A stretch of DNA of 16,774 bases from Hyphomonas sp. (GTDB lineage: Bacteria > Pseudomonadota > Alphaproteobacteria > Caulobacterales > Hyphomonadaceae). The stretch spans positions 1 through 16,774 of the forward strand of contig JANSXJ010000040.1 of NCBI GenBank assembly GCA_024743015.1, read 5' to 3'. Below are positions 1-7,557 of this stretch, piece by piece. The notes beneath the pieces are model-generated. The model worked only from the letters and a program-made list of their open reading frames with translations. It made no database searches and was not told the DNA's origin. Every line of letters starts with the position of its first letter. Within the stretch, counting starts at the first letter, position 1. Position numbers and translations under genes: made by a program.

Positions 1-128
1 CCGCATCCAAATATGGCATTCGCGGTCTACCAACCTTGATGATTTTCAAGGATGGCAAGGTCACCGCGCCTCATCCAGGCGCGATGTCCAAGCAGAAGAT
101 CACCGAGTGGATCAAAGAGAACACTTAA
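1..128 (+). CDS. trxA: Thioredoxin, C-terminal fragment (5' end outside window)
   Basis: This is the last 41 codons of a thioredoxin, read from base 3 to a TAA stop. Visible text includes KYGIRGLPTLMIFKDG and then a PHPGAMSK segment, the classical C-terminal half of thioredoxin. The LPT triplet carries the cis-proline that faces the redox-active disulfide, and the final helix reads ITEWIKENT. The CGPC active site lies upstream and cannot be seen. The protein is a cytosolic disulfide reductase. In many alphaproteobacteria trxA lies near folC; here it is on the opposite strand from folC with an SDR gene between them. A terminator follows 23 bases after the stop, so the unit ends here. The family call is very secure. 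The symbol trxA, rather than another thioredoxin paralogue, rests on this context. Confidence 0.9.
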   Translation, partial: ASKYGIRGLPTLMIFKDGKVTAPHPGAMSKQKITEWIKENT

Positions 129-151
129 GCGCGCGCACAATCCAAATCAGA

Positions 152-180
152 AAGCCTCGCCCTACAGCGGGGCTTTTTTT
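152..180 (+). terminator. Rho-independent terminator of the thioredoxin gene
   Basis: The left arm AAGCCTCGC (152-160) pairs with GCGGGGCTT (167-175) around the loop CCTACA, with one T-G wobble. It runs straight into seven T residues (174-180). It lies just after the thioredoxin stop and before the SDR start, as expected for intrinsic termination. Confidence 0.88.
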
Positions 181-222
181 GTGGTGGGAATGGGCTAGCG
201 TGCGGGAAAACGGAGTTCACAC

Positions 223-1008
223 ATGGTCCCTTATCAACCCCTGGATCGGTCAGTTGCCGGTAAAACAGTCTTCATCACCGGCGCCGCCAGCGGCATGGGC
301 CGCGCCACGGCGCATCTGTTTGCCCGAGAAGGCGCAAAAGTGATGGCAACAGACCTGAACGAGGCGGGGGTGAATGCGGTCGCGGACGAAATCCGCGAGG
401 CTGGCTTCTCGGACGTGGCGACGTTCACGCTCGACGTCGGCGATCACGACGCGATCAAGGCCGCGGTCGCCGCTACGGTGGAGACGTTCGGGGCGCTTGA
501 TATCCTGATTAACAATGCCGGCTTCGCGCGCCTCGCACATCCATCAGAAGATCAATATGAAGACATCTGGCATGACAGCGTCAATGTCATGCTGACGGCG
601 CAGCAGCGCCTGATACGGGCGGCGCTGCCCTACCTGATGAAAACTGAAACCGGCGGGCGCATCGTCAATATCGCCTCCACTGAAGGTCTCGGCGCAACGC
701 CCGGCAACGGACCTTATGTTGCCGCCAAGCACGGCGTGATCGGACTCACGCGTGCCATGGCAACCGATCTCGGGCGCGATGGGATTACCTGCAATTGCAT
801 CTGCCCGGGTCCGATCCTGACCAATATCAATGCCGAAATCCCGGATGAGCACAAAACCATTTTCGCCAAGCGGCGCGTGCCGATCCGGCGCTATGGGATT
901 CCCGAAGAGGTGGCGAACATCACCCTGTCCTGCTGTTTACCGGCCGCTTCCTACCTCAATGGCGTGGCCATTCCCGTAGATGGTGGCCTGACGATCAAGA
1001 ATGCCTGA
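223..1008 (+). CDS. SDR-family NAD(P)-dependent oxidoreductase
   Basis: A 261-aa classical short-chain dehydrogenase with a Rossmann fold. The nucleotide-binding glycine motif TGAASGMG is at residues 19-26 and Asp44 ends strand beta-2, which suggests NAD(H) preference. The NNAG motif is at 97-100. The catalytic set is Asn121, Ser152, Tyr165 and Lys169 (YVAAK). The C-terminal PVDGG signature is present. The start is supported by CGGAG at 211-215, seven bases before ATG. The segment before PVDGG reads LSCCLPAASYLNG, where many SDRs have an LASDxASxVTG-like stretch, so it carries an unusual Cys-Cys pair. The substrate cannot be deduced; FabG-like or sugar/steroid alcohol dehydrogenases are possible. 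It appears monocistronic between the trx terminator and folC, and its TGA directly abuts the folC stop on the other strand. Confidence 0.92.
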   Translation: MVPYQPLDRSVAGKTVFITGAASGMGRATAHLFAREGAKVMATDLNEAGVNAVADEIREAGFSDVATFTLDVGDHDAIKAAVAATVETFGALDILINNAGFARLAHPSEDQYEDIWHDSVNVMLTAQQRLIRAALPYLMKTETGGRIVNIASTEGLGATPGNGPYVAAKHGVIGLTRAMATDLGRDGITCNCICPGPILTNINAEIPDEHKTIFAKRRVPIRRYGIPEEVANITLSCCLPAASYLNGVAIPVDGGLTIKNA

Positions 1009-2259
1009 TCAATCGGGCAGCTGCTCATTCTTCTCGAGCACTTCGCCAGCGAGATATAGTGAGCCACAAATAAGGATCCGGTCCGGCTGCGTTGCCGCGG
1101 CACCGCGCATGGCCGCCTCCAGCGATTCATGAACGGATGTTTCCGGCAAATAGAGTTTGGCGGTCTCAGCAAGCTGGACGGGATCGGCACTCGCGTGCCC
1201 GGGCGCATTGGGGATTGTGTGGACCGCGCTTACGGCGCCCTTGAACGGGTGAAAGAAGCCGCCATGATCTTTGCTTGCTAGCATGCCGGCAACCATGACC
1301 GTCGTGCCACCCATTTCGCGCAGAAGCTCGGCGATGGCCGTCGCCGCATGCGGATTATGTCCGCCATCGAGCCAGACATCAGCGCCCTCGCCCAGTCGCG
1401 TGATCGGCCCGTCATCAAGTTTCTGCATGCGCGCCGGCCAGACGGCAGACTGAGCCCCCTTCCAGATCGCCGCCTCGCTGATTTTCGGCGATTGAAGCGT
1501 CCGCATGGCGAGCCCCGCCAGAGCTGCATTATAGCGCTGATGCGTACCGGGTAACGCCACCTGTTCGGGGACTTTCTCAATATCTTCGATTGAGAGCGGG
1601 GTGAGCGGAGCGTTGAGGTCTTCAGCCTGAGCCTTGATCACATCGCCGCAAACGCGCGCCTGGACTGCCGAAACAACTGGCCGATCAGCCTTGATGATTC
1701 CGGCCTTCTCACCTGCGATGAAAGCGAGGTCAGAGCCCAGAAATTGCTTGTGATCAAAATCGACGGGCGTGATGACACTGAGCGCTGGGTCCTGAATCAC
1801 ATTGGTCGCGTCATAGCGTCCGCCAAGCCCCACTTCGAGGATGAGCAAGTCGGCGGGCACTTCGCTGAAGGCCAGGAGCGCAGTCGCCGTTGTCGCTTCA
1901 AATCGCGTAATCTCGCGCCCGTCCAGCGCGGCATAGACGCGGTCAAGCCAGTCAATCAAAGCATCGTCTTCAACCAGTTTTCCCGCCAGCCGGATGCGTT
2001 CATTGAATCGCACCAGATGCGGCGAGGTATAGACATGCACACTGAGGCCTTCGGCTTCGGCCATGGCGCGCAAATAGGCGCAAGTTGATCCTTTGCCATT
2101 CGTACCAGCCACATGGATTGTCGGTGGAAGCTTGTCCTGCGGGCGCCCAAGGGCTTCCAGCAGGGATTCTATACGACCGAGCGACAGCTCGATCGTTTCG
2201 GGGTACAGGCCTTCAAATCGTTTGAGTGCCGCTTCAACGGCGGCAGAGTCCGCGCTCAA
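1009..2259 (-). CDS. folC: Bifunctional folylpolyglutamate synthase / dihydrofolate synthase
   Basis: A 416-aa Mur-ligase-superfamily enzyme. It joins glutamate to dihydropteroate and then adds further glutamates to folates, using ATP in the cytosol. The P-loop AGTNGKGS is at residues 51-58. LEVGLGGRYDATN is at 141-153. EKAGIIK (184-190) holds Lys185, the probable carbamylated lysine. GTHQRYN is near 238-244 and DGGHNPHAA at 298-306. Length is normal for FolC. The start must be TTG (2259-2257): no ATG or GTG lies upstream in frame, and the next Met (about residue 66) falls after the P-loop. That TTG overlaps the accD stop as TTGA, implying translational coupling. It is the last gene of the trpF-to-folC unit, and its stop abuts the convergent SDR stop. 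Confidence 0.95.
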   Translation of the reverse strand: MSADSAAVEAALKRFEGLYPETIELSLGRIESLLEALGRPQDKLPPTIHVAGTNGKGSTCAYLRAMAEAEGLSVHVYTSPHLVRFNERIRLAGKLVEDDALIDWLDRVYAALDGREITRFEATTATALLAFSEVPADLLILEVGLGGRYDATNVIQDPALSVITPVDFDHKQFLGSDLAFIAGEKAGIIKADRPVVSAVQARVCGDVIKAQAEDLNAPLTPLSIEDIEKVPEQVALPGTHQRYNAALAGLAMRTLQSPKISEAAIWKGAQSAVWPARMQKLDDGPITRLGEGADVWLDGGHNPHAATAIAELLREMGGTTVMVAGMLASKDHGGFFHPFKGAVSAVHTIPNAPGHASADPVQLAETAKLYLPETSVHESLEAAMRGAAATQPDRILICGSLYLAGEVLEKNEQLPD

Positions 2260-3242
2260 TCTTTTTTCACGCGCGGTGCGGGTGCATCCGCAGATGGCGC
2301 CTCGACCGGCAATGCCGAAACATCTTTCTCAGTCGCTTTGCGCTTGGGCATCAGGTGGCTGAGAAGCCGGGAAAGCGTGTCTTTCATCTCGCGGCGATCC
2401 ACGACAATATCAACGGCACCTTTCTCGCGTAGGAATTCCGAGCGCTGGAATCCCTCGGGCAGTTTCTCCCGGATGGTCTGCTCAATCACGCGCGGGCCGG
2501 AGAAGGCGATCATCGCCCCCGGTTCGGCGAGGTGAACGTCTCCCAGCATCGCATAGGAGGCAGAGACGCCGCCGGACGTCGGATCGCACAGGACAACAAT
2601 ATAAGGCAATCCAGCCTCTTTGACTTCCTGAATGGCGAGCGTAGAGCGCGGCATCTGCATCAGAGAAAGCGTGCCTTCCTGCATCCGAGCACCACCAGAC
2701 GCGGTACAGATCACAAAGGCCGCTTTGCGAGCGACCGCCATCTGCGCCGCGGCGATGAATGCCTCGCCCGCAGCCATGCCGAGCGAGCCGCCCATGAAAG
2801 CAAAATCCTGCACCAGCACGACAGTGGGGATGCCGTTTACTTTGCCGAACGCGGCCGCCATGCAATCATCTTGCGCGATCGGTGAAACGGCTCCGCTATC
2901 CGGCGCTTCTTCCTTGTCGCGTTTGGCAATCTTCGACTTCGCCCCTTTGATGCGCGACGGGTAGGCCTTGTCATCCTTGAACTTGAGTGGATCAGCGGCG
3001 ACCGGTGGCAGCGGAATCGGCTCCCAGCGCTCATGGTCGAAAAACAAGCGGAAACGGCGCCGCGGCGAGATCCGCAAATGCGCTCCCGCTGGCGTGACAT
3101 ACCAGCTCTCTTCCAGGTCAGAGCGATAGACCAGCTCACCAGAGACCGGACACTTCACCCAGAGGTTATCCGGGGTGTCCTTCTTGGTTCCAGATAGCAG
3201 GCCTTTCAGACCCGGTGTGCGAAAATTTGTCAGCCAGTTCAT
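2256..3242 (-). CDS. accD: Acetyl-CoA carboxylase carboxyltransferase subunit beta
   Basis: A 328-aa carboxyltransferase beta subunit. With AccA it transfers CO2 from carboxybiotin to acetyl-CoA, the first committed step of fatty-acid synthesis. Diagnostic segments are DPLKFKDDKAY (84-94), FAFMGGSLG (147-155), SGGARMQEG, the DPTSGGVSASYAMLGD stretch, and GPRVIEQTIREKLPEGFQRSE. The N-terminal region that forms a four-Cys zinc ribbon in E. coli is present in outline (WVKCPVSGELVYR), but only Cys31 remains. The equivalents of the other three Cys are Ser34, Thr50 and Gly53. As recalled, other alphaproteobacterial AccD proteins also lack these Cys. An extra acidic stretch of about 10-16 residues (around 111-126) interrupts the usual RAKTG region. 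The C-terminus ends in a Lys/Ala/Pro-rich tail. It starts 32 bp after trpA and overlaps the folC start. An AGAGGGA-like ribosome site lies about 10 bases upstream. Confidence 0.96.
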   Translation of the reverse strand: MNWLTNFRTPGLKGLLSGTKKDTPDNLWVKCPVSGELVYRSDLEESWYVTPAGAHLRISPRRRFRLFFDHERWEPIPLPPVAADPLKFKDDKAYPSRIKGAKSKIAKRDKEEAPDSGAVSPIAQDDCMAAAFGKVNGIPTVVLVQDFAFMGGSLGMAAGEAFIAAAQMAVARKAAFVICTASGGARMQEGTLSLMQMPRSTLAIQEVKEAGLPYIVVLCDPTSGGVSASYAMLGDVHLAEPGAMIAFSGPRVIEQTIREKLPEGFQRSEFLREKGAVDIVVDRREMKDTLSRLLSHLMPKRKATEKDVSALPVEAPSADAPAPRVKKD

Positions 3243-3274
3243 CGCGTTACGATCCCTCTGCCCATGACTCGGAC

Positions 3275-4105
3275 TTATTTGGCTGGCACTCCACCCGATA
3301 GCGCCGTACTTAACTCAAGGGCCAATTGACCCATCTTCTCTGCTGTAACTTGTGGCGTTTTGGCCACACTTGCAAGTCTTGCTTGTTCCACAAAAGCAGA
3401 CCCAACCACAACCCCGTCAGCGATTTTCGCCATTGCGACGGCCTGCTCGCCCGTTTTTATTCCGAATCCAACACAGACTGGCAGCCCTGAAACACGCTGC
3501 GCCATCTCCACACCGCTGCGGATCTCTTCCGGATCTGCTGACCCCGCACCCGTTACGCCCGCAACAGCGACATAATAGAGAAAGCCACTCGCGCCATCAG
3601 CCACTTTTGCCATTCTCGCTTCATCTGTGGTCGGGGTCGCCAGGCGAATAACCGACAGATCATGCGCGGCATAGGCGTCGCGTATGGGTTGATCCTCTTC
3701 TGGCGGCAGGTCGACGAGGATGGTTCCGTCGATTCCCGCATCTGCTGCGGCCGCGGCAAAGGCCTCATAGCCCATCTTATGCACCGGATTGGCATAGCCC
3801 ATCATGATCAGAGGCGTCTCCTGATCATCTTCGCGGAACCGTTTCGCCAGTGCCAGCACGTCGCTCAGCGAGGTTTTGTTCGCAAGCGCCCGCAAGGCCG
3901 CTTTCTGAATGGCCGGTCCGTCCGCCATGGGATCCGTGAACGGGGCACCCAGCTCGATCGCGTCCGCGCCATTATCCCGCAGCGCGCAGAGCGCCTGATA
4001 CGAGGATTCCAGATCCGGATCTCCCGCCATCATGTAGGCAACGAGCGCCGCACGACCTTCGGCTTTAACTTTGGCGAAGCGTGTATCTATTCGGGATGTC
4101 GGCAT
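3275..4105 (-). CDS. trpA: Tryptophan synthase alpha chain
   Basis: A 276-aa TIM-barrel subunit that cleaves indole-3-glycerol phosphate to indole and glyceraldehyde-3-phosphate and channels indole to TrpB. The catalytic acids are Glu51 and Asp62 in IELGAPFTDPMADGP (50-64). GYANPV and the FLYYVAVAGVTGAG phosphate-binding region are intact, as is GFGIKT. Length is normal. The ATG (4105-4103) directly follows the cutA TAA with no spacer (TAAATG), so translation is probably coupled to cutA. accD follows after 32 bp. The separation of trpA from trpB by cutA is unusual, since the two subunits form one complex and are normally adjacent. Confidence 0.97.
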   Translation of the reverse strand: MPTSRIDTRFAKVKAEGRAALVAYMMAGDPDLESSYQALCALRDNGADAIELGAPFTDPMADGPAIQKAALRALANKTSLSDVLALAKRFREDDQETPLIMMGYANPVHKMGYEAFAAAAADAGIDGTILVDLPPEEDQPIRDAYAAHDLSVIRLATPTTDEARMAKVADGASGFLYYVAVAGVTGAGSADPEEIRSGVEMAQRVSGLPVCVGFGIKTGEQAVAMAKIADGVVVGSAFVEQARLASVAKTPQVTAEKMGQLALELSTALSGGVPAK

Positions 4106-4429
4106 TTATCTGCTGTCCGTATTCTCTTCAACCCAGGCCTTATAAGGCGCATTCACCTGCGTGCAGCCCAAGGCAACAATTGCTGGCACATCATAGGGGT
4201 GGTGTTCTTTCACAATCGCTTCGATCTTGGCGAAATTTGCAGCGGGTGCCTTTAACCAAAGAATGAATTCAAATGCCTGCTCGACGACACCCTTCCAACG
4301 ATAGGTCGACGCCATCGGGCCTTCGATATTCGCGCAGGCGGCAGCGCGTGATTCAACGGCCTCATCTGCAATTGTGCGCGCCACGCGTTGGCGCGGACAC
4401 GTGACACGGATCAGGAGAAGATCAGACAT
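4106..4429 (-). CDS. cutA: CutA family divalent-cation tolerance protein
   Basis: A 107-aa ferredoxin-like trimeric protein of the CutA1 family, linked to copper and divalent-cation tolerance; its molecular role is debated. Family marks are LLIRVTCP (residues 4-12), AACANI (30-35), the YRWKG strand (43-47) and HHPYDVP (76-82), followed by the Trp-containing last helix (YKAWVEE). The reading frame extends 28 codons upstream, but ATG at 4429-4427 matches the family N-terminus and has AAGGA nine bases upstream, so the short form is chosen. The gene stands between trpB (127 bp away) and trpA (0 bp), which suggests it was inserted into the trp cluster. A TTGACA hexamer on the same strand (4482-4477) could be a -35 element, but no good -10 follows. 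Confidence 0.9.
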   Translation of the reverse strand: MSDLLLIRVTCPRQRVARTIADEAVESRAAACANIEGPMASTYRWKGVVEQAFEFILWLKAPAANFAKIEAIVKEHHPYDVPAIVALGCTQVNAPYKAWVEENTDSR

Positions 4430-4556
4430 GAGATTCAATCCTTGCTTAGCCGCCACATCCGCTGTCTGAGCGCCAGTGTCAACCGCTCCTGAAGGCATCC
4501 GCCCCGCGCCCAACCGAGACTAAAACCAACTCTTAAAACGCTGGGCGCGAGACGTT

Positions 4557-5768
4557 CTAGATCTCCACCCCGAGCGCTTCAGCAACGGAGAACACGTCCT
4601 TGTCGCCGCGCCCGCACATGTTGAGGATCATCATCCCATCCTTGCCAAGGTCTTCCGCGACCTCGCCAACTCGGGCAAGGGCATGACTTGGCTCGAGCGC
4701 CGGGATAATACCCTCGAGACGGGTGCACAACTGGAATGCCTCCAGCGCTTCTTCGTCCGTGCACGTCAGATATTCGGCGCGCCCCGTATCACGCAGAAAG
4801 CTGTGCTCGGGCCCGATACCCGGATAATCCAGTCCAGCTGAAATGGAGTGTGCGTCGATGATCTGGCCATCATCGGTTTGCAGGAGGTAAGTCTTATTCC
4901 CGTGCAGAATGCCGGGGGCACCGCCATTAAGAGCCGCCGCATGCTGCCCGGTCTCGATACCGTGTCCTGAGGCTTCGACTCCGATCAGGCGCACATCCTC
5001 GTCCTCGATGAAGGGATGAAACAGCCCAATCGCGTTGGACCCACCGCCAATACAAGCCATGACCGCATCCGGCAGGCGGCCTTCGCGCTCCAGAATCTGC
5101 GCCCGCGCTTCTTTGCCAATGACGCTTTGAAAATCGCGAACCAGTTCTGGATAAGGGTGTGGGCCGGCGGCTGTGCCGATACAATAAAATGTATCGTGCA
5201 CATTTGTCACCCAATCGCGCAGCGCCTCATTCATCGCGTCCTTTAGCGTCCCGGTCCCTGAAGAGACAGGTACGATTTCCGCACCCAGCAACTTCATTCG
5301 GAATACGTTCGGCTTTTGTCGCTCGACATCTGTCTCACCCATGAAGACGACGCATTTCAAACCAAATCGCGCGCAGACAGTCGCTGTGGCAACGCCGTGC
5401 TGGCCGGCACCGGTTTCCGCAATGATGCGCGTCTTTCCCATCCGCATAGCCAAAAGAACCTGGCCAAGACAATTATTGATCTTGTGCGCCCCGGTATGAT
5501 TCAGCTCATCGCGCTTCAGATAGATCTTGGCCGCGCCGAAATGCTCGGTCAGGCGTTCCGCAAAATAGAGCGGGCTGGGCCGACCGACATAGTGCGCCCA
5601 GAGGTCATCCATTTGCGCGGCAAAGGCCGGATCCTGCTTCGCAGCGCGATATTCTGTCTCGAGGTCGAGAATGAGCGGCATCAGCGTTTCAGCGACATAG
5701 CGCCCGCCAAACTCGCCGAAACGGCCATTTTCATCGGGCCACTGGTCCCAGGTATTTCGCAATTCCAT
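4557..5768 (-). CDS. trpB: Tryptophan synthase beta chain
   Basis: A 403-aa PLP enzyme that condenses indole with serine to give tryptophan. The PLP lysine is Lys96 in HTGAHKINN. The catalytic glutamate is Glu118 in AETGAGQHG. The phosphate-cradle motif GGGSN is at 241-245. The N-terminal [15 protein letters not shown] and C-terminal GRGDKD segments are typical, and the length is standard for TrpB1. The ATG lies 11 bp after the trpF stop with only a weak purine-rich ribosome site inside the end of trpF, consistent with coupling. Downstream, a 127-bp gap separates it from cutA. That gap contains a 7-bp inverted repeat (4506-4512 with 4542-4548) but no T tract, so it is not an obvious terminator. 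Confidence 0.97.
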   Translation of the reverse strand: MELRNTWDQWPDENGRFGEFGGRYVAETLMPLILDLETEYRAAKQDPAFAAQMDDLWAHYVGRPSPLYFAERLTEHFGAAKIYLKRDELNHTGAHKINNCLGQVLLAMRMGKTRIIAETGAGQHGVATATVCARFGLKCVVFMGETDVERQKPNVFRMKLLGAEIVPVSSGTGTLKDAMNEALRDWVTNVHDTFYCIGTAAGPHPYPELVRDFQSVIGKEARAQILEREGRLPDAVMACIGGGSNAIGLFHPFIEDEDVRLIGVEASGHGIETGQHAAALNGGAPGILHGNKTYLLQTDDGQIIDAHSISAGLDYPGIGPEHSFLRDTGRAEYLTCTDEEALEAFQLCTRLEGIIPALEPSHALARVGEVAEDLGKDGMMILNMCGRGDKDVFSVAEALGVEI

Positions 5769-5779
5769 CGTACAGCTTT

Positions 5780-6439
5780 CTAGGCAGATTTCGCGGCGTC
5801 GATGAACGCCCGGATCAAGTCTTCGTCCTTTAGCCCCGGCGCGCTTTCGACACCAGAGGAAACATCCACTGCGGTCGCACCTGTCGCAGCAATAGCGGTC
5901 TCGACGTTCTCAGGTGTCAAACCACCCGCCAGAAGCCAGGGGACATCCGGCTCGAATCCTTCGAGCAAGCTCCAGTCCATGGTTTCACCATTCCCGCCCG
6001 GACGGTCGGCATCTTCAGGCGGTTTGGCGTCAATCAGCAATCGATCGACGCGCCATTGTTCCAGCGCCTCGAGGTCTTCCTCTGTCGACACGCCGACGGC
6101 CCGCCACAGCTCGCAAATGCCGCTGCAATCACGCCACCAGCGCAGGACCTGATCCGGGGTTTCCTTGCCATGAAGCTGAATCGCGTCGGGCTCAACTTCG
6201 TGAAGCACATCATCGAAGAGGTCCTCATCCGGATCGACTAACAGGATGACCGAGAGCAGACCGAGATCCTGCGCAAAGTCGGAAAGCGCGCAAACTTCGT
6301 CCAGCGCATCGTCGCCCTCGCCGAGAATGTTTCGCGGACTTTTTGGATAAAGCACAAAGCCAACCCAATCAGCGCCAGCCTCCGCTGCCGCGCGAATGTG
6401 CGCCGTGTCCTTCAATCCGCAAATCTTTACCTGGGCCAT
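5780..6439 (-). CDS. trpF: Phosphoribosylanthranilate isomerase
   Basis: A 219-aa TIM-barrel enzyme that isomerises phosphoribosylanthranilate to CdRP in tryptophan synthesis. The general base Cys7 lies in KICGLK and the general acid Asp137 in [28 protein letters not shown] and VDVSSGVES (191-199) build the phosphate site. The frame stays open 43 codons upstream, but those residues are not TrpF-like and the family begins at M-x-x-V-K-I-C, so ATG at 6439-6437 is chosen. Its ribosome site is weak. It is the first gene of the trpF-trpB-cutA-trpA-accD-folC run. No Trp-codon-rich leader peptide is visible upstream, so classical attenuation is not supported. Confidence 0.95.
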   Translation of the reverse strand: MAQVKICGLKDTAHIRAAAEAGADWVGFVLYPKSPRNILGEGDDALDEVCALSDFAQDLGLLSVILLVDPDEDLFDDVLHEVEPDAIQLHGKETPDQVLRWWRDCSGICELWRAVGVSTEEDLEALEQWRVDRLLIDAKPPEDADRPGGNGETMDWSLLEGFEPDVPWLLAGGLTPENVETAIAATGATAVDVSSGVESAPGLKDEDLIRAFIDAAKSA

Positions 6440-6604
6440 GGCGGTCAGGTGCGTCGCTCCCGCATGGAAGTCAAGAACCGAAGCCGCGCAGGGGTCACTT
6501 CCTGATCTTCTTTCGGTCAACGCACCACGAACCCGGTTGACGCAGGCGGCGACGCTCGGCACCCGCAAAGCTCAAACGCAAACCTGAATCCCAGAGAGCA
6601 GCCC
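6440..6604. promoter_or_regulatory. Divergent intergenic region between trpF and the DUF481 gene
   Basis: This 165-bp stretch must hold the promoters for the leftward trp-acc-fol unit and for the rightward DUF481 gene. Candidate -35 hexamers are TTGACC (6520-6515, - strand), TTGACT (6474-6469, - strand) and TTGACGC (6537-6543, + strand). The last resembles the Caulobacter-type TTGACGS and is followed after 10 bases by GCTCGGCA, a poor match to GCTANAWC. None has a convincing -10 partner, so exact promoters are not assigned. No riboswitch or leader peptide is evident. Confidence 0.4.
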
Positions 6605-7537
6605 ATGTTCGAAGCCATGCTCGCGCCAACCGCAACCGTGCATGTAGAAGAATTCGAGCCCGCCGAAGACGCGCGCCTCGATACAGCAACCGAACGTATG
6701 CTATCGGCCGCGCTGCGCTTGGAGAATGAGGTCTATCTCGAAGGGGTCATTGAAGCTGCAAAGCTGGCATTTCCCGACCAGCATGATGCGATCGATGCCT
6801 ATGTCGCGGAAATGCAGACTCCGACCGAGCCGTTGATGATCGAGGCACTCGTGGTCACTGCGCCCGTACCGGAGCCGCCTGAACAGAGTTTTCTGGAGAA
6901 TTTCAGCGGCAAACTCACAATCAATGCCGCCTATGCCGAAGGCAATACCGATCTGTCCAGTCTCGGCGCGCGGCTGAATGTCAGCGCCAAACGAGCCGCG
7001 AACATCCATCGCGTGGACGCCTATGCCAATACAGGAGAGAATGCCGGACAGCGCACTCAGGAAAACTGGGGCGTGTCCTATCAGATGGATACGCTGTGGA
7101 CCGACGACGTTTTCGGCTATTTTCGAACGTCTTATGACAGCGACCCGTTTCTCGGTTTCGAGTATCGCTTATTTGGCGGGGCAGGTGCGGGCTATTACCT
7201 GATCCAGGAAGAGACTTTGTCCTTGCGCGGCGAGGTTGGACCGGGTCTGCGGTTCTCCAAGGAGACCGGAACCGGCACGGAAAGTCAGGACTGGGTAATT
7301 TATGGCTCAATCGATTCCAACTGGCAGATCAATTCGGATTGGACACTCAGCCATGCTTCGAAGGTGACATGGTCAGACCCCAGCACGAATGTGACATCAC
7401 GCTCAGAACTGAACACCGCCCTGACCGAAGCGTTGCGCGCAGGTTTGACCTATGAAGTGCAGTATGAGGAAAACCCACCCAATCAGAAAGAAAACGTCGA
7501 TACCATTATCAGTTTCAATGTATCATACGGTTTTTGA
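6605..7537 (+). CDS. DUF481 (YdiY-type) outer-membrane beta-barrel protein without visible signal peptide
   Basis: A 310-aa protein. Residues from about 93 onward show the DUF481 barrel pattern: a GKLTINAAYAEGNTDLSSLG opening, alternating polar and aromatic strands (WGVSYQMDTLW, GYFRTSYDSDPF, FGGAGAGYYL) and a terminal FNVSYGF. A final Phe is the usual signal for BAM-dependent insertion. Residues about 27-70 form a predicted helical segment (MLSAALRLENEV, VIEAAKLAF, DAIDAYVAEM) like that seen before the barrel in some alphaproteobacterial DUF481 proteins. The N-terminus (MFEAMLAPTATVHVEEFEP) is acidic and lacks a Sec signal, and the frame upstream has no alternative start before a TGA at 6503. 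Family members are called salt-induced outer-membrane proteins, but their function is unknown. It converges on the giant gene with 20 bp between stops. Confidence 0.85.
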   Translation: MFEAMLAPTATVHVEEFEPAEDARLDTATERMLSAALRLENEVYLEGVIEAAKLAFPDQHDAIDAYVAEMQTPTEPLMIEALVVTAPVPEPPEQSFLENFSGKLTINAAYAEGNTDLSSLGARLNVSAKRAANIHRVDAYANTGENAGQRTQENWGVSYQMDTLWTDDVFGYFRTSYDSDPFLGFEYRLFGGAGAGYYLIQEETLSLRGEVGPGLRFSKETGTGTESQDWVIYGSIDSNWQINSDWTLSHASKVTWSDPSTNVTSRSELNTALTEALRAGLTYEVQYEENPPNQKENVDTIISFNVSYGF

Positions 7538-7557
7538 ACTTAGCGCCTTCTATGTCC

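Noticed and set aside
107..343. 78-aa + strand reading frame across the trx terminator and SDR start
   Set aside because: It runs through the terminator hairpin and overlaps the SDR in another frame; the protein has no recognisable feature.
4430..4513. N-terminal extension of CutA by 28 residues
   Set aside because: The family begins at the first beta strand (LLLIRVT), and the internal ATG has a good AAGGA site.
4506..4548. 7-bp inverted repeat after trpB as a terminator
   Set aside because: The loop is 29 nt and no T run follows on the - strand, so intrinsic termination is unlikely.
6440..6568. N-terminal extension of TrpF by 43 residues
   Set aside because: The extra residues are Arg/Ala-rich and unlike TrpF, whose family starts at the VKICG segment; the ATG at 6439 fits the family length.
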